A program made the position numbers and the translations under genes. The notes beneath the pieces are model-generated. The model ran no database searches. It worked only from the letters and a program-made list of their open reading frames with translations, and had not been told where the DNA came from. Shown here piece after piece: positions 7,651-16,513 of a stretch of 64,000 nucleotides of DNA. Position 1 is the first letter of the stretch. Each line of letters begins with the position of its first letter. This stretch comes from Pseudomonas sessilinigenes (GTDB lineage: Bacteria; Pseudomonadota; Gammaproteobacteria; Pseudomonadales; Pseudomonadaceae): NCBI RefSeq assembly GCF_003850565.1, contig NZ_CP027706.1:5208001-5272000 (forward strand). The letters run 5' to 3'.

Positions 7651-9306
7651 GTGAAAATAAAAATAACAGCAGCATGCTTTTCTACCTGCAGTGCGCTCGC
7701 CATCGCAGCAAGCGTACTGGCGACGGCGACAGCTTATTCTCCAGCGTGCAACGCCGCGGAAATCGACCTGGGCAATCCCGACTGGCAGATGCGTTGGGAC
7801 AACACCCTGCGCTACGGCGTGATCTCGCGGTTGAGATCCCATCGTTCGGCACTGGTGGCCAATCCCAACCAGGATGATGGCAACCGCAACTTCGACCCGG
7901 GCATCGTCTCGAACCGTGTCGATTGGGTGAGTGAGATCGACGTCAGCCATTCGAGCGGTTTGGGTGCCAGGGTCTCCGGTGCGGCCTGGTACGACGATGT
8001 CTACAACCGCAAGAACGACAACCCGGGTTTTTCCGCCGGGGCCTTTCCCAACCATACGCCGCACAACAGGTTCTCATCCGATACGCAATTGTGGATGGGC
8101 CGCAACGCCGAATTTCTCGACGCATTCGTCTATCAGAAGTTCGACCTGGCCGACATGCCGAGCGTCGTGCGCCTGGGCCAGCATGCGCTGGTCTGGGGCG
8201 AAAGCCTGTTCTTCTCCAGCAACGCCATTGCCGGAGCACAGAGCCCTTACGACCTGAGCCGCCTGGCCACCGACTCGACGGCGCAAGCCAAGGAATATGT
8301 ATTGCCCGTTCCCCAGGTGTCGGGACAGATCCAGTTGACGCCGGATGTATCGATCGGCGCCTACTACCAGTTCGAGTTCGTCGAGAATCGCCTGCCTGCG
8401 GCGGGCAGCTATTTCGCCGTCGGGGATACCGCGCCTATCGGCGGCGAGAGCATTCTCGTGCCCTTGCCCTCGGGGCAGATGCTCAAGGTGAACCGCAACA
8501 AGGATGTCAGGGCCTCCGATTCGGGGCAGGGCGGCGTGCAGTTGAAGTGGAACTGGAACGAAACCGACTTCGGTTTCTATGCGCTGCGTTTCCACAGCAA
8601 GAGCCCCGTGAGTACGACCACCCTGGGAGCCGGAGGCGTCCCGGCGTCCTATACCCTGGTCTACCCGGAGGACACCACCGCCCTGGCCTTCAGTGCCAGC
8701 CACTCCTTCGGCGATACCAACCTGGCGCTGGAAGCCGGCGTGCACCACAACCAGCCGCTGTACTCGACCCGAGCGGTGGACTTCGCCGGTAGCAACAACA
8801 GCGATAAACCGGCCTATGCAGTGGGCAGGACAGGGCACCTGAACCTCTCGGCGATCTCCAACCTGCCACCGACAGCCTGGTGGAACGAGGCCTCGCTGAC
8901 CGGCGAGATCGCCTGGAACCGCATGCTGTCTTGTACCAAGCAGTGCGGGGCCCTGGATGCCAACACCACCCGGGATGCTTCAGCCCTGTCCCTGGTGTTC
9001 CAGCCTACGTATCGCCAGGTGCTACCAGGGCTCGATATCGATGTGCCGATCGGCGTCCAGTACGCCCCCAAGGGCTCGCGCTCTTCGCTCGCAGCCGGTT
9101 TCCCGCCCGAAAACGGCGGCACCTTCACCCTGGGGGTGGCCGGCACCTACGACACGGTGTGGAAGCTCAAGCTGGCCTACACCAACTACTTCGGCAAGGC
9201 CATGCCGGCCACGATCACCCTGCCTTCTGGCGTCTCGGCGGCGAGCTTCGGCCAGTCGCTTGCCGATCGCGACTACATCTCCTTTTCGGTGCGCCGCACC
9301 TGGTAA
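7651..9306 (+). CDS. DUF1302 outer-membrane-type protein
   Basis: The protein has 551 residues from a GTG start preceded by ACAGGA. It has a signal peptide (SALAIAASVLATATA) and then a beta-rich body rich in aromatic and Gly/Asn residues, ending in the aromatic-terminated strand ISFSVRRTW typical of outer-membrane barrels. Family members (PF06980) are nearly always adjacent to a DUF1329 lipoprotein-like gene, as here. They occur in Pseudomonas and Burkholderia gene clusters for hydrophobic substrates such as terpenoids, sterols or alkanols. A role in uptake or export of a hydrophobic compound across the outer membrane is inferred. It is the first gene of a four-gene operon controlled by array A. 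Confidence 0.85.
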   Translation: MKIKITAACFSTCSALAIAASVLATATAYSPACNAAEIDLGNPDWQMRWDNTLRYGVISRLRSHRSALVANPNQDDGNRNFDPGIVSNRVDWVSEIDVSHSSGLGARVSGAAWYDDVYNRKNDNPGFSAGAFPNHTPHNRFSSDTQLWMGRNAEFLDAFVYQKFDLADMPSVVRLGQHALVWGESLFFSSNAIAGAQSPYDLSRLATDSTAQAKEYVLPVPQVSGQIQLTPDVSIGAYYQFEFVENRLPAAGSYFAVGDTAPIGGESILVPLPSGQMLKVNRNKDVRASDSGQGGVQLKWNWNETDFGFYALRFHSKSPVSTTTLGAGGVPASYTLVYPEDTTALAFSASHSFGDTNLALEAGVHHNQPLYSTRAVDFAGSNNSDKPAYAVGRTGHLNLSAISNLPPTAWWNEASLTGEIAWNRMLSCTKQCGALDANTTRDASALSLVFQPTYRQVLPGLDIDVPIGVQYAPKGSRSSLAAGFPPENGGTFTLGVAGTYDTVWKLKLAYTNYFGKAMPATITLPSGVSAASFGQSLADRDYISFSVRRTW

Positions 9307-9326
9307 CGCTGTCATTCGAGGTAACG

Positions 9327-10682
9327 ATGAAACTCTTTCAGATGTCTTGTGGCGTAGCTGCCTGCTTCGCGGTCTTTATCGGTAGTGCCAATGCGGCCGT
9401 CACGGCCGAGGAAGCAGCGAAACTGGGTACCGAGCTGACCCCCTTCGGGGCCGAGCGTGCGGGCAACCGGGACGGCAGCATCCCAGCCTGGAACGGCGGC
9501 TACACCAGCGCGCTGCCCAATGCGGTCAATGGCAGCCGTGGCGATCCGTTCAAGGACGAAAAACCGCTGTTCACCATCACCGCCAGCAACGTCGGTGAGT
9601 ACGCCGACAAGCTGAACGACGGCCAGGTGGCGATGTTCAAGAAGTTTGCGGACTATCGCATCAATGTCTATCCGACCCACCGGACCGCCAGCGCGCCACA
9701 GGCGGTGTACGCCAATACTGCCTGGAACGCAGTTCACGCCACGCTGGATGGGGATGTGCCACGGGGTTTTGCCGGGGGCATTCCGTTCCCCATTCCCAAG
9801 AGCGGGGCGCAGGTGATGTGGAACCACTTGCTGCGTTGGCGCGGAGCCTCGTTCGTGATCCAGGGCGCCGGGTACCAGCAGTTGCCCAGCAAGAAGGTGC
9901 TGGTTTCCGAGACCCGGATCAACTTCCAGTTCCCCTCGTACCTGAAGGATGCCAAGCCCGAGCAGTTCAATGACGGCAAGGCGGTGTACCGGCAGATGGC
10001 GGGTTTCCTGGTGGGGCCGCCCAGCCGCGCCGGGGAGGGCATCTCTTCGTTCTATGCGCTGGATTCGGCCAACGACCAGGCCTGGACCTACCTGCCGGGC
10101 CAGCGCCGGGTGCGCAAGCTGCCCAACCCCTGCTGCGACACGCCATCGTCGTCGGCCGCGGGCCTGACCACCACCGATGAACTGCAGATCTGGGAAGGCA
10201 CCCTGACGCGCTTCAACTGGAAGCTGCTGGGCAAGAAGGAGATCTACGTTCCCTACAACGGCAATGCCTTCATGGGGGCCAAATCCAACGAAGAGATCCT
10301 CGGCGACAAGGTCTACGCCAACCCGGACTACGTGCGCTGGGAGTTGCACCGCATGTGGGTGGTCGAGGCCACGCTGCGCGATGGCGAGCGCCATGCAGCG
10401 GTCAAGAGTCGCTACTACTGCGATGAAGACACCTGGGGCTGCCAGTTGGCCGACCGCTGGGACAACAGGGGTCAGCTGTGGCGCACTTTCTGGATGAGCA
10501 ACATCGTCGCCCCGGAGATCCCGGCGGTGGTCAACCTGACCTGGCAGTTCACCGACTTGTTGGCCGGAGTGGGCTACATGTCGGACTTGATGGCCGGCAA
10601 ATCGAACCAGTACGCCCTCAAGCCCAGTTATCCCGCGTCCGAGTTCGGACCCGATGCACTGACCCGCAGCGGCGTGCGCTGA
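9327..10682 (+). CDS. DUF1329 periplasmic protein
   Basis: The protein has 451 residues. ATG 9327 is chosen because a 23-residue signal peptide ending SANA follows it and GAGG sits six bases upstream; the frame is open further back but without a plausible start. The mature protein has the family features GTELTPFGAERAGN, DGSIPAWNGG and the C-terminal YWRMYYID-equivalent region RWELHRMWVVEATLR (PF07044, related in fold to LolB/outer-membrane lipoprotein carriers). It lies 20 bases after the DUF1302 gene and is probably its periplasmic partner, shuttling hydrophobic ligand. Confidence 0.85.
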   Translation: MKLFQMSCGVAACFAVFIGSANAAVTAEEAAKLGTELTPFGAERAGNRDGSIPAWNGGYTSALPNAVNGSRGDPFKDEKPLFTITASNVGEYADKLNDGQVAMFKKFADYRINVYPTHRTASAPQAVYANTAWNAVHATLDGDVPRGFAGGIPFPIPKSGAQVMWNHLLRWRGASFVIQGAGYQQLPSKKVLVSETRINFQFPSYLKDAKPEQFNDGKAVYRQMAGFLVGPPSRAGEGISSFYALDSANDQAWTYLPGQRRVRKLPNPCCDTPSSSAAGLTTTDELQIWEGTLTRFNWKLLGKKEIYVPYNGNAFMGAKSNEEILGDKVYANPDYVRWELHRMWVVEATLRDGERHAAVKSRYYCDEDTWGCQLADRWDNRGQLWRTFWMSNIVAPEIPAVVNLTWQFTDLLAGVGYMSDLMAGKSNQYALKPSYPASEFGPDALTRSGVR

Positions 10683-10693
10683 GCAACCTGCAA

Positions 10694-10716
10694 GGCGGCC
10701 GCGTTCGGTGGCCGCC
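10694..10716 (+). terminator. Intra-operon hairpin, possible attenuator
   Basis: GGCGGCC (10694-10700) and GGCCGCC (10710-10716) form a 7-bp GC stem with a 9-nt loop between the DUF1329 and YCF48-like genes. It lacks a T-run. It may stabilise or attenuate the operon mRNA rather than end it. Confidence 0.35.
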
Positions 10717-10745
10717 CCGATTCCAAGCCTTCTTCGGTGCCACCT

Positions 10746-11777
10746 ATGCTTTTGCGTCTTGGCTTATTCATTGCCGGTCTTTATCTATCCATCGCCCAGG
10801 CGGCGCCTGTACTGCCAGCCCTGGAGCGGCCGGCGCAAATACTGCGAGAAATACCGACCGCCAGCCTGCAGAGCATCGCTAGCGCCGCAAGCCGGCTGGT
10901 GGCGGTGGGTGAGCGCGGGGTCATCGTCATCAGCGATGACCAGGCCCATAGCTGGCAGCAAGTGGACTCGCCGGTGAGTGTCGGGTTGACGTCGGTGCGC
11001 TTCATCGATTCGCGCCATGGCTGGGCCACGGGCCATGGCGCAGTGGTGCTGGCCACCACCGATGGCGGCAGCACCTGGGCCAGGCAACTGGACGGCAACC
11101 AGGCCGCGCAGCAGCTGTTGGCGGCGGCCGGCAGTGGCCCAGGGCAGGCCGTGGAGGAGGCCGAGCGCATGGTCGCGGACGGCGCGGACAAACCGCTGCT
11201 GGATCTGTGGTTCTTCGATGCACAACACGGCATCGTGGTGGGCGCCTATGGCCTGGCCTTCGAAACCCGTGACGGCGGTCAGCATTGGCAGGGTATTTCC
11301 TCACGCTTTCCCGGAGGCTCCGATCGGCACCTTTATGCCATCCGCGCACGTGGCAACGAAGTGGTGATCGCCGGCGAGAGCGGTACGCTGCTGTATTCCA
11401 ATGACCGCGGGCGGACCTTCCGCCGCTGCGTCGTGCCCTATGAGGGCAGCTTCTTCACCGCCCAGATCAGCGCACCGGGCGAGTTACTGCTGGCCGGCCT
11501 ACGCGGCAACGTGTGGAAGAGCAGCGATGCCGGAGAGCACTGGAGCCAGGTTCCGGCTCTGGGTTTGGATTCGATCGTTGCGTCATCGGTCGATGCCCAA
11601 GGCCAGGTGCTGCTGGCCAACCAGGGAGGGAGCCTCATGCGCCTTGAGCACGAGCGCCTGCTGCGCCTGCCGGGGCAGTTACCGCCCTTGAATGGAATTC
11701 TGGCCCTGGATAATGGCGAGGCCGTCGTGGCCTCCGTACGTGGTGTCTTTCTTGTGAAGAAGGTGAGCCTGCAATGA
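10746..11777 (+). CDS. YCF48/BNR-repeat beta-propeller protein, periplasmic
   Basis: The protein has 343 residues. Residues 1-19 are a signal peptide (MLLRLGLFIAGLYLSIAQAA). The mature protein has BNR/YCF48-type repeats such as GERGVIVISDDQAHSWQQV, VLATTDGGSTWARQL, FETRDGGQHWQG, LLYSNDRGRTFRR and VWKSSDAGEHWSQV. These mark a photosystem-II-assembly-factor-like beta-propeller. Such genes are commonly placed next to DUF1302/DUF1329 and RND-exporter genes. The stop overlaps the start of the RND gene (ATGA at 11774-11777), so the two are translationally coupled and probably form a complex. Its biochemical role is unknown. ATG 10746 is preferred over GTG 10737. Confidence 0.82.
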   Translation: MLLRLGLFIAGLYLSIAQAAPVLPALERPAQILREIPTASLQSIASAASRLVAVGERGVIVISDDQAHSWQQVDSPVSVGLTSVRFIDSRHGWATGHGAVVLATTDGGSTWARQLDGNQAAQQLLAAAGSGPGQAVEEAERMVADGADKPLLDLWFFDAQHGIVVGAYGLAFETRDGGQHWQGISSRFPGGSDRHLYAIRARGNEVVIAGESGTLLYSNDRGRTFRRCVVPYEGSFFTAQISAPGELLLAGLRGNVWKSSDAGEHWSQVPALGLDSIVASSVDAQGQVLLANQGGSLMRLEHERLLRLPGQLPPLNGILALDNGEAVVASVRGVFLVKKVSLQ

Positions 11778-14155
11778 CTGCCATGAGTCCCAGCTTGTCG
11801 CAAGAGACCCAAGCCAGCGAGCTCCAAGCGCATTCGGGCTCCTGGATCGAGCGCCTGGTGTTCTCCCATCGTCCCTGGGTGGTGCTGGTCTGCATGCTGC
11901 TCACCGCATTGCTGGCCTGGCAGGCGCTGCAGCTCAAGCTCAACGCCAGCTTCGAGAAGACCATCCCGCGCCAGCACCCCTACATCCAGACCTTCCTGCA
12001 GTACCAGGCCGAGTTGACCGGGCTGGGTAACGCCGTACGCATCTCGGTCGGCAATCCCGGTGCCAGCCTCTATGACAAGCACTACATGGAAACCTTGCGG
12101 GCGCTGAGCGATGAGGTGTTCCTCATCCCTGGCGTCGACCGGATCCGCATGAAAAGCCTGTGGTCGCCCTCGACCAGCTGGCTGGCGGTCACCGAAGAGG
12201 GCCTGGAAGGCGGGCCGGTGATCCCCAGGGGGTTCGATGGCAGCCCGAGGAGTCTCGAACAACTGCAAGCCAACATCGAGCGCTCGGGCGAAATCGGCCA
12301 GACCGTGGCGCTGGATCGCCGTTCTTCGCTGATCTACGTGCCGCTGCTGGCGACCACCCCGGATGGCCAGGCGCTGGACTACGCCGCGTTGTCCCAGGAG
12401 CTCGAGCGACTGCGCGACAAGTACCAACAGCAAGGGGTAGAGGTGCGGATCAGCGGATTCGCCAAGGTGGTGGGGGACCTGATCGATGGCGTGAGGATCA
12501 TGCTGGTGTTCTTCGCCGTGGCCGCGCTGGTGGCGGCCCTGATGGTGTATGGCTATACCCGCTGTATCCGCTCCACGGTGCTGGTGCTCCTGGCGTCGAT
12601 CATTGCCGTGGTCTGGCAATTGGGGCTGATGCACGCCCTGGGCTACTCGCTGGACCCGTACTCGATCCTGGTGCCGTTCCTGGTCTTCGCCATCGGCATG
12701 AGCCACGGGGCGCAGAAGATGAACGGCATCATGCAGGACATCGGTCGCGGCAGGCCACGCCTGGAGGCCGCACGCATGACCTTTCGCCGACTGTTCCTGG
12801 CAGGACTGACCGCGCTTCTGGCCGATGCGGTGGGTTTTGCCGTGTTGCTGGCCATCGATATCCAGGTCATTCGCGAACTGGCCATTGCGGCGAGCATCGG
12901 TGTAGCGCTGTTGATCTTCACCAACCTGATCCTGCTGCCGGTGTTGCTCAGCTATACCGGCGTCAGTACCAGGGCGGCCGCCCGCAGCTTGCGTGACGAC
13001 CAGGTCCAGTTCCGGCGCAACTACTGGCGCGGCGTGGAGCTGTTCACCCAGCGCCGCTGGGCCACGGTGGCGCTGGTGGTGGCCGGGGTGATGGCGGTGG
13101 GTGGCTGGCTTGCCAGCACCCACCTGCAGATCGGCGATCTTGACCCCGGGGCTCCGGAGTTGCGGCCCGAGAGCCGCTACAACCAGGACGCAGCCTTCAT
13201 GAACAAGGCCTACGGCACTGCCAGTGACCTGCTGGCGGTGCTGGTCACCACCCCCGAGGGCCAGTGTGCGGACTACGCCATCCTGAACAAGGTGGATGCC
13301 CTGGAGTGGCAGCTGCGGCAGATTCCCGGGGTAGAGAGCGTGCAATCTTTGGCGACGATGAATCGTCGCATGCTGGTGGCGATGAACGAGGGCAACCCCA
13401 AGTGGTACGAGCTGGTGCCGAACCAGGCGATCCTCAACTCGACCACCGCCAAGGTCCCGCGTGGGCTGAGCAATGACAGCTGCAGCCTGCTGACGTTGTA
13501 TGCCTACCTCGGCGACCACAAGGCCGCCACCCTGGAACGGGTGACCGCCCATGTCGAGGCCTTCGCCCAGGAAAACGATGGCCCTGGGGTGCAGTTCAAG
13601 CTGGCGGCGGGCAGCGCCGGTATCGAGGCGGCGACCAATATTGCGGTCAAGAACGCCTGGCGCACCATGTTGCTGATGGTCTACGCGGCGGTCATCGTGC
13701 TGTGCTTCATCGCCTTTCGCAGTTGGCGCGCTGTGGTGATCGCCGTGCTGCCACTGATGCTCACCAGCGTACTGGCCGAGGCGTTGATGGTCTGGCTCGG
13801 CATGGGAGTGAAGGTGTCGACGCTGCCGGTGATCGCCCTGGGCGTAGGCATCGGTGTCGACTATGCGCTCTACATTCTCAGCGTCACCCTGGCGGGCGTG
13901 CGCAGCGGTGCGTCCCTGGCCCAGGCCTACCGTCAGGCATTGAACTTCACCGGCCGGGTGGTGGTGCTGACCGGCTTCACCCTGGCCATCGGCGTGGTCA
14001 CCTGGACCTTCAGCCCGATCAAGTTCCAGGCCGACATGGGCCTGCTGCTGGCCTTCATGTTCATCTGGAACATGCTGGGCGCACTGATCCTGATTCCGGC
14101 GCTGGCCTATTGGCTGGTGCCGGCGTTTCGCCCGGTTCCGTCCGAGCCGGCATGA
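11774..14155 (+). CDS. RND-superfamily (MMPL/HAE3-like) exporter
   Basis: The protein has 793 residues with the RND duplicated topology. TM1 is at about 35-55, a long periplasmic loop runs to about 235, TM2-6 carry an SSD-like ALMVYGYTRCIRSTVLVLL stretch, a second periplasmic loop spans about 450-615, and TM7-12 follow. GVGIGVDYALYILSV in the second half is the conserved RND GxGxDY motif. At about 800 residues it is the shorter exporter type related to MMPL and hopanoid/sterol transporters rather than AcrB (over 1000). No membrane-fusion protein is adjacent. The coupled propeller and DUF1302/1329 proteins probably provide the envelope path for a hydrophobic substrate. Confidence 0.87.
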   Translation: MTAMSPSLSQETQASELQAHSGSWIERLVFSHRPWVVLVCMLLTALLAWQALQLKLNASFEKTIPRQHPYIQTFLQYQAELTGLGNAVRISVGNPGASLYDKHYMETLRALSDEVFLIPGVDRIRMKSLWSPSTSWLAVTEEGLEGGPVIPRGFDGSPRSLEQLQANIERSGEIGQTVALDRRSSLIYVPLLATTPDGQALDYAALSQELERLRDKYQQQGVEVRISGFAKVVGDLIDGVRIMLVFFAVAALVAALMVYGYTRCIRSTVLVLLASIIAVVWQLGLMHALGYSLDPYSILVPFLVFAIGMSHGAQKMNGIMQDIGRGRPRLEAARMTFRRLFLAGLTALLADAVGFAVLLAIDIQVIRELAIAASIGVALLIFTNLILLPVLLSYTGVSTRAAARSLRDDQVQFRRNYWRGVELFTQRRWATVALVVAGVMAVGGWLASTHLQIGDLDPGAPELRPESRYNQDAAFMNKAYGTASDLLAVLVTTPEGQCADYAILNKVDALEWQLRQIPGVESVQSLATMNRRMLVAMNEGNPKWYELVPNQAILNSTTAKVPRGLSNDSCSLLTLYAYLGDHKAATLERVTAHVEAFAQENDGPGVQFKLAAGSAGIEAATNIAVKNAWRTMLLMVYAAVIVLCFIAFRSWRAVVIAVLPLMLTSVLAEALMVWLGMGVKVSTLPVIALGVGIGVDYALYILSVTLAGVRSGASLAQAYRQALNFTGRVVVLTGFTLAIGVVTWTFSPIKFQADMGLLLAFMFIWNMLGALILIPALAYWLVPAFRPVPSEPA

Positions 14156-14216
14156 GCCACAGCCACAAGTGCAGGGCCCGATCCGTAGCGGGCTCGCTTG
14201 AGAGGATCACTGATTA

Positions 14217-14289
14217 ACGGTACCAAATTCTTTGATTTGGTCCCATTGGCATGTTGTAATGGTACTTGACTAAGGATATTCGGTACCGA
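14217..14289 (+). promoter_or_regulatory. Four-box GGTACC operator-promoter array B
   Basis: Boxes are ACGGTACCAA (14217), TTGGTCCCAT (14237), ATGGTACTTG (14259) and TCGGTACCGA (14280), with core spacings of 20, 22 and 21 bp. TTGATT (14232-14237) and TGTAAT (14255-14260), 17 bp apart, form a plausible promoter covered by the boxes. Array B lies 80 bases upstream of the oxidoreductase start and is homologous to arrays A and C. Confidence 0.75.
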
Positions 14290-14369
14290 GCCCCGTCAAT
14301 CAAATGCCCACCATGCAGGGCGGGTTTCGGCAGCCGTTGTTCCAGCATTCCACTAAAGAGGAGTCTGTA

Positions 14370-15392
14370 ATGCGCGCTATCCAACTCAATGAATATGGCT
14401 CGGTCGACAACTACCAACTGGTCGAGGTCCCAGCTCCGCAAGTCGGGCCTGGGCAAGTTCGGATCAAGGTCGAGTACGCCGGCATGCGCTGGGGCGATGT
14501 CATGCATCGCACCGGCACGCTCAAGCGTGACACGCCGCCGCCGTTCATCGCCGGGCTGGAAGCGGCTGGCCGTATCGACCAGGTCGGTGCCGGGGTGACC
14601 GGCCTGAAGATCGGCGACAAGGTTGCCGCGGCGGTACTCGAAGGCGGTTTCGCCGAATACGTCGTTGCCCCCGCCGAAGGTCTCAAGCCGCTCCCGCCAT
14701 CGATCGCGCTGGACAAGGCGCTGGCCTATTTCCTCAATATGCGGGTGGCCTACATGATCGTGTATCAATGGGCCAAGGTCCGTGAGGGCGAGACCGTGCT
14801 GCTCCATGCCGCAGCCGGCGGCATTGGCCTTTTGGTATTGCAGATCCTCAAGCGCAAGTTCAGCAACGTCCGAGTGATCGGCATCTGCAGTTCGGAGGAC
14901 AAAGTGCAGTTGTTGCGTGCCAACGGCTGCGACCACGTCGTCAATCGCAAGACGCAGAACTACGTGGACGAGATCAATCGCATCTGTGGTCCCAAGACCA
15001 GCGGCTTCTTTGTCGGCGGTGAGCAGGGGGGCGGGGTCGATGTCTCGATCAACGGCGTTTCCGGGCCGACGATCGCCACTGATGCCCAGGTCATTCGCAA
15101 GCGTGGCCGCTGGGTCATCTTTGGTCGCCAGGCCGGCGACAGCATGCCGCCCATCAACACCCAACCCATCTGCTATGACGGCATCACCATCATGCCGTAT
15201 TCGATCGTTGCCTGGTTCGGCCAGCCTGAGTGGGACGCCTCCGAGGCCTTCACCCTGGAGTGGCTGGAAAGCGAAACCCTGTATGAGATCGAGCAATGGC
15301 CACTGGAGCAAGTGGCTGCGGCGGAGCACTCCCTGGAATCCGGCAAGAGCTCGGGCAAGCTGGTCATTCGTGTCGCCCCAAGCGATGCCTGA
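14370..15392 (+). CDS. Zinc-type alcohol dehydrogenase / quinone oxidoreductase-like protein
   Basis: The protein has 340 residues of the medium-chain dehydrogenase/reductase superfamily, quinone-oxidoreductase branch. It has the N-terminal GroES-like domain (VPAPQVGPGQVRIKVEYAG, GLEAAGRID) and then a Rossmann nucleotide-binding domain with LLHAAAGGIGLLVLQILKR. The structural-zinc cysteines of true alcohol dehydrogenases are absent, so it probably reduces enones or quinones with NADPH. AAAGAGGAG precedes ATG 14370. It is a single-gene unit under array B and probably supplies a reductive step in the same pathway as the thiolase operon. The Rossmann domain carries an unusual insertion (GPKTSGFFVGGEQGGGVDVS). 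Confidence 0.82.
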   Translation: MRAIQLNEYGSVDNYQLVEVPAPQVGPGQVRIKVEYAGMRWGDVMHRTGTLKRDTPPPFIAGLEAAGRIDQVGAGVTGLKIGDKVAAAVLEGGFAEYVVAPAEGLKPLPPSIALDKALAYFLNMRVAYMIVYQWAKVREGETVLLHAAAGGIGLLVLQILKRKFSNVRVIGICSSEDKVQLLRANGCDHVVNRKTQNYVDEINRICGPKTSGFFVGGEQGGGVDVSINGVSGPTIATDAQVIRKRGRWVIFGRQAGDSMPPINTQPICYDGITIMPYSIVAWFGQPEWDASEAFTLEWLESETLYEIEQWPLEQVAAAEHSLESGKSSGKLVIRVAPSDA

Positions 15393-15438
15393 TGATCGGC
15401 TTTGAGCGGCTGAGCCGGTCCACCCCGATCGGCTCGGT

Positions 15439-15477
15439 GCGCCGCCCCGGCCAGGCTCGAACCTGTCGGGGCGGCGC
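15439..15477. terminator. Hairpin terminator between convergent oxidoreductase and tetR genes
   Basis: GCGCCGCCCCG (15439-15449) pairs with CGGGGCGGCGC (15467-15477). The 17-nt loop itself contains CAGG/CCTG, which extends the stem. It lies just ahead of the stop of the opposing tetR gene and probably acts in both directions. Confidence 0.65.
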
Positions 15478-15486
15478 CATTTCAGG

Positions 15487-16116
15487 TCATTGCGACACCT
15501 TGGCCTTGGGCGTCCGCGGCGCTTTGCCTTTTACCGGCTCCCCGGGGCGTTTCTCCAGGAGCCCACCGAGCATGACCCGATAGAACTCGTCGAACGCCTG
15601 GTCCATCGTCATGCCGGCCTTGGTCAGGAACTCCGGTTGGCGCAGCCTTTGCGCCGCTGCTCGCAAAGTCTCCACGATCAGTTGCACGTGACAGGGCACG
15701 AAGAATCCCTCGCGTATGCCTTGCTCGAGGAGCTGCTCGGCCACCACTGCGCGGGCGTTCTGGTACTCATCGAAGATCTTCTTGGCTTCCGGCAGCCGTT
15801 CCAGATCCAGCAGGAAGGCCGTGCTGAGCGTGCTGCCAGCCTTGGCCCCCACCCGGAAATACTCCGTCAGGACCTCGGCACTGTTGCCCTGGGCCTGATC
15901 GATGACCTGGTTGCCGTTTTTGAGAACATTATCGAAATAGCGCTGGATCATCCGGCAGAACAGCTCTTCCTTGGTTCCGGCCAGTTCGTAGAGACGCCGC
16001 CTGGAGCAGCGCATCCGCGCAGCAATTTCGCCCACGCTGAGCGCACTCATGCCCTCACTGAGGAACAGGCTGGTGAGTTCGGCCTGGAACTCATCGTCAT
16101 CAAAAATTTTCTTCAT
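15487..16116 (-). CDS. TetR-family regulator, candidate repressor of the GGTACC regulon
   Basis: The protein has 209 residues. The N-terminal helix-turn-helix spans about residues 10-50 (LFLSEGMSALSVGEIAARMR, then CSRRRLYELAGTKEELF), and a TetR-type all-helical ligand domain follows. The C terminus is basic (KGKAPRTPKAKVSQ). The gene lies between GGTACC arrays B and C and is transcribed against the flanking operons. A single GGTACC box (16161-16166) lies 45 bases upstream of its own start. It is therefore the best candidate within the window for the protein that binds the arrays, but this is positional inference only. The first TetR gene (2844-3497) is the alternative. Confidence 0.8.
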   Translation of the reverse strand: MKKIFDDDEFQAELTSLFLSEGMSALSVGEIAARMRCSRRRLYELAGTKEELFCRMIQRYFDNVLKNGNQVIDQAQGNSAEVLTEYFRVGAKAGSTLSTAFLLDLERLPEAKKIFDEYQNARAVVAEQLLEQGIREGFFVPCHVQLIVETLRAAAQRLRQPEFLTKAGMTMDQAFDEFYRVMLGGLLEKRPGEPVKGKAPRTPKAKVSQ

Positions 16117-16513
16117 CAGCGTTGGCGCCTAATTGACGGAAGGTGCATCGAGGTGGCGACGGTACCACAACCCCAGGCGGCTGTTAGCACGCAGGAGGGC
16201 CATGGCAACGTGTCGTTGCCCTTGGACAGTGGTGAACTGGTCGAACCCAGATGTCCTGAGCAGACGTACGAACAGCGTCCAGCCCGGGCCAGGACGATCA
16301 AAGCACGGGTTTACAGAGGGGTACTCACTGGCCTGGATTGGTACCAATTATATTGACATGGTACCTTTGTCGCCGTTAAATGGAACCGTATTCGATAATT
16401 TGGTACCAAGATGGCCAGTCCATCGAAACAGGCAGTCTCCGGATGAGGTCCTCGGCATGCCATCCATGCCTGCCTCAGGACCCCATGAACGCAAACAACA
16501 AGAAAGGTCTGAC
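16117..16513. other. Intergenic region between tetR and the thiolase operon
   Basis: This 397-bp divergent region holds one isolated GGTACC box near the tetR start (16161-16166), array C (16338-16409), and about 100 bases of leader before the thiolase ATG. An AAAGG ribosome site lies just ahead of that ATG. Frames within it are open toward the thiolase gene but have no ribosome site and look non-coding. Confidence 0.5.
16338..16409 (+). promoter_or_regulatory. Four-box GGTACC operator-promoter array C
   Basis: Boxes are TTGGTACCAA (16338), ATGGTACCTT (16358), ATGGAACCGT (16380) and TTGGTACCAA (16400), with core spacings of 20, 22 and 20 bp. A good promoter, TTGACA (16353-16358), 17 bp, TTAAAT (16376-16381), is embedded with box 1 upstream of -35, box 2 in the spacer, box 3 at the start point and box 4 downstream. 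This is the arrangement expected for repression. Confidence 0.78.

Noticed and set aside
11438..13552. 704-codon open frame on the - strand
   Set aside because: It lies wholly opposite the RND exporter and propeller genes, is His/Gln/Arg rich with no domain, and is an antisense shadow of GC-rich coding sequence.
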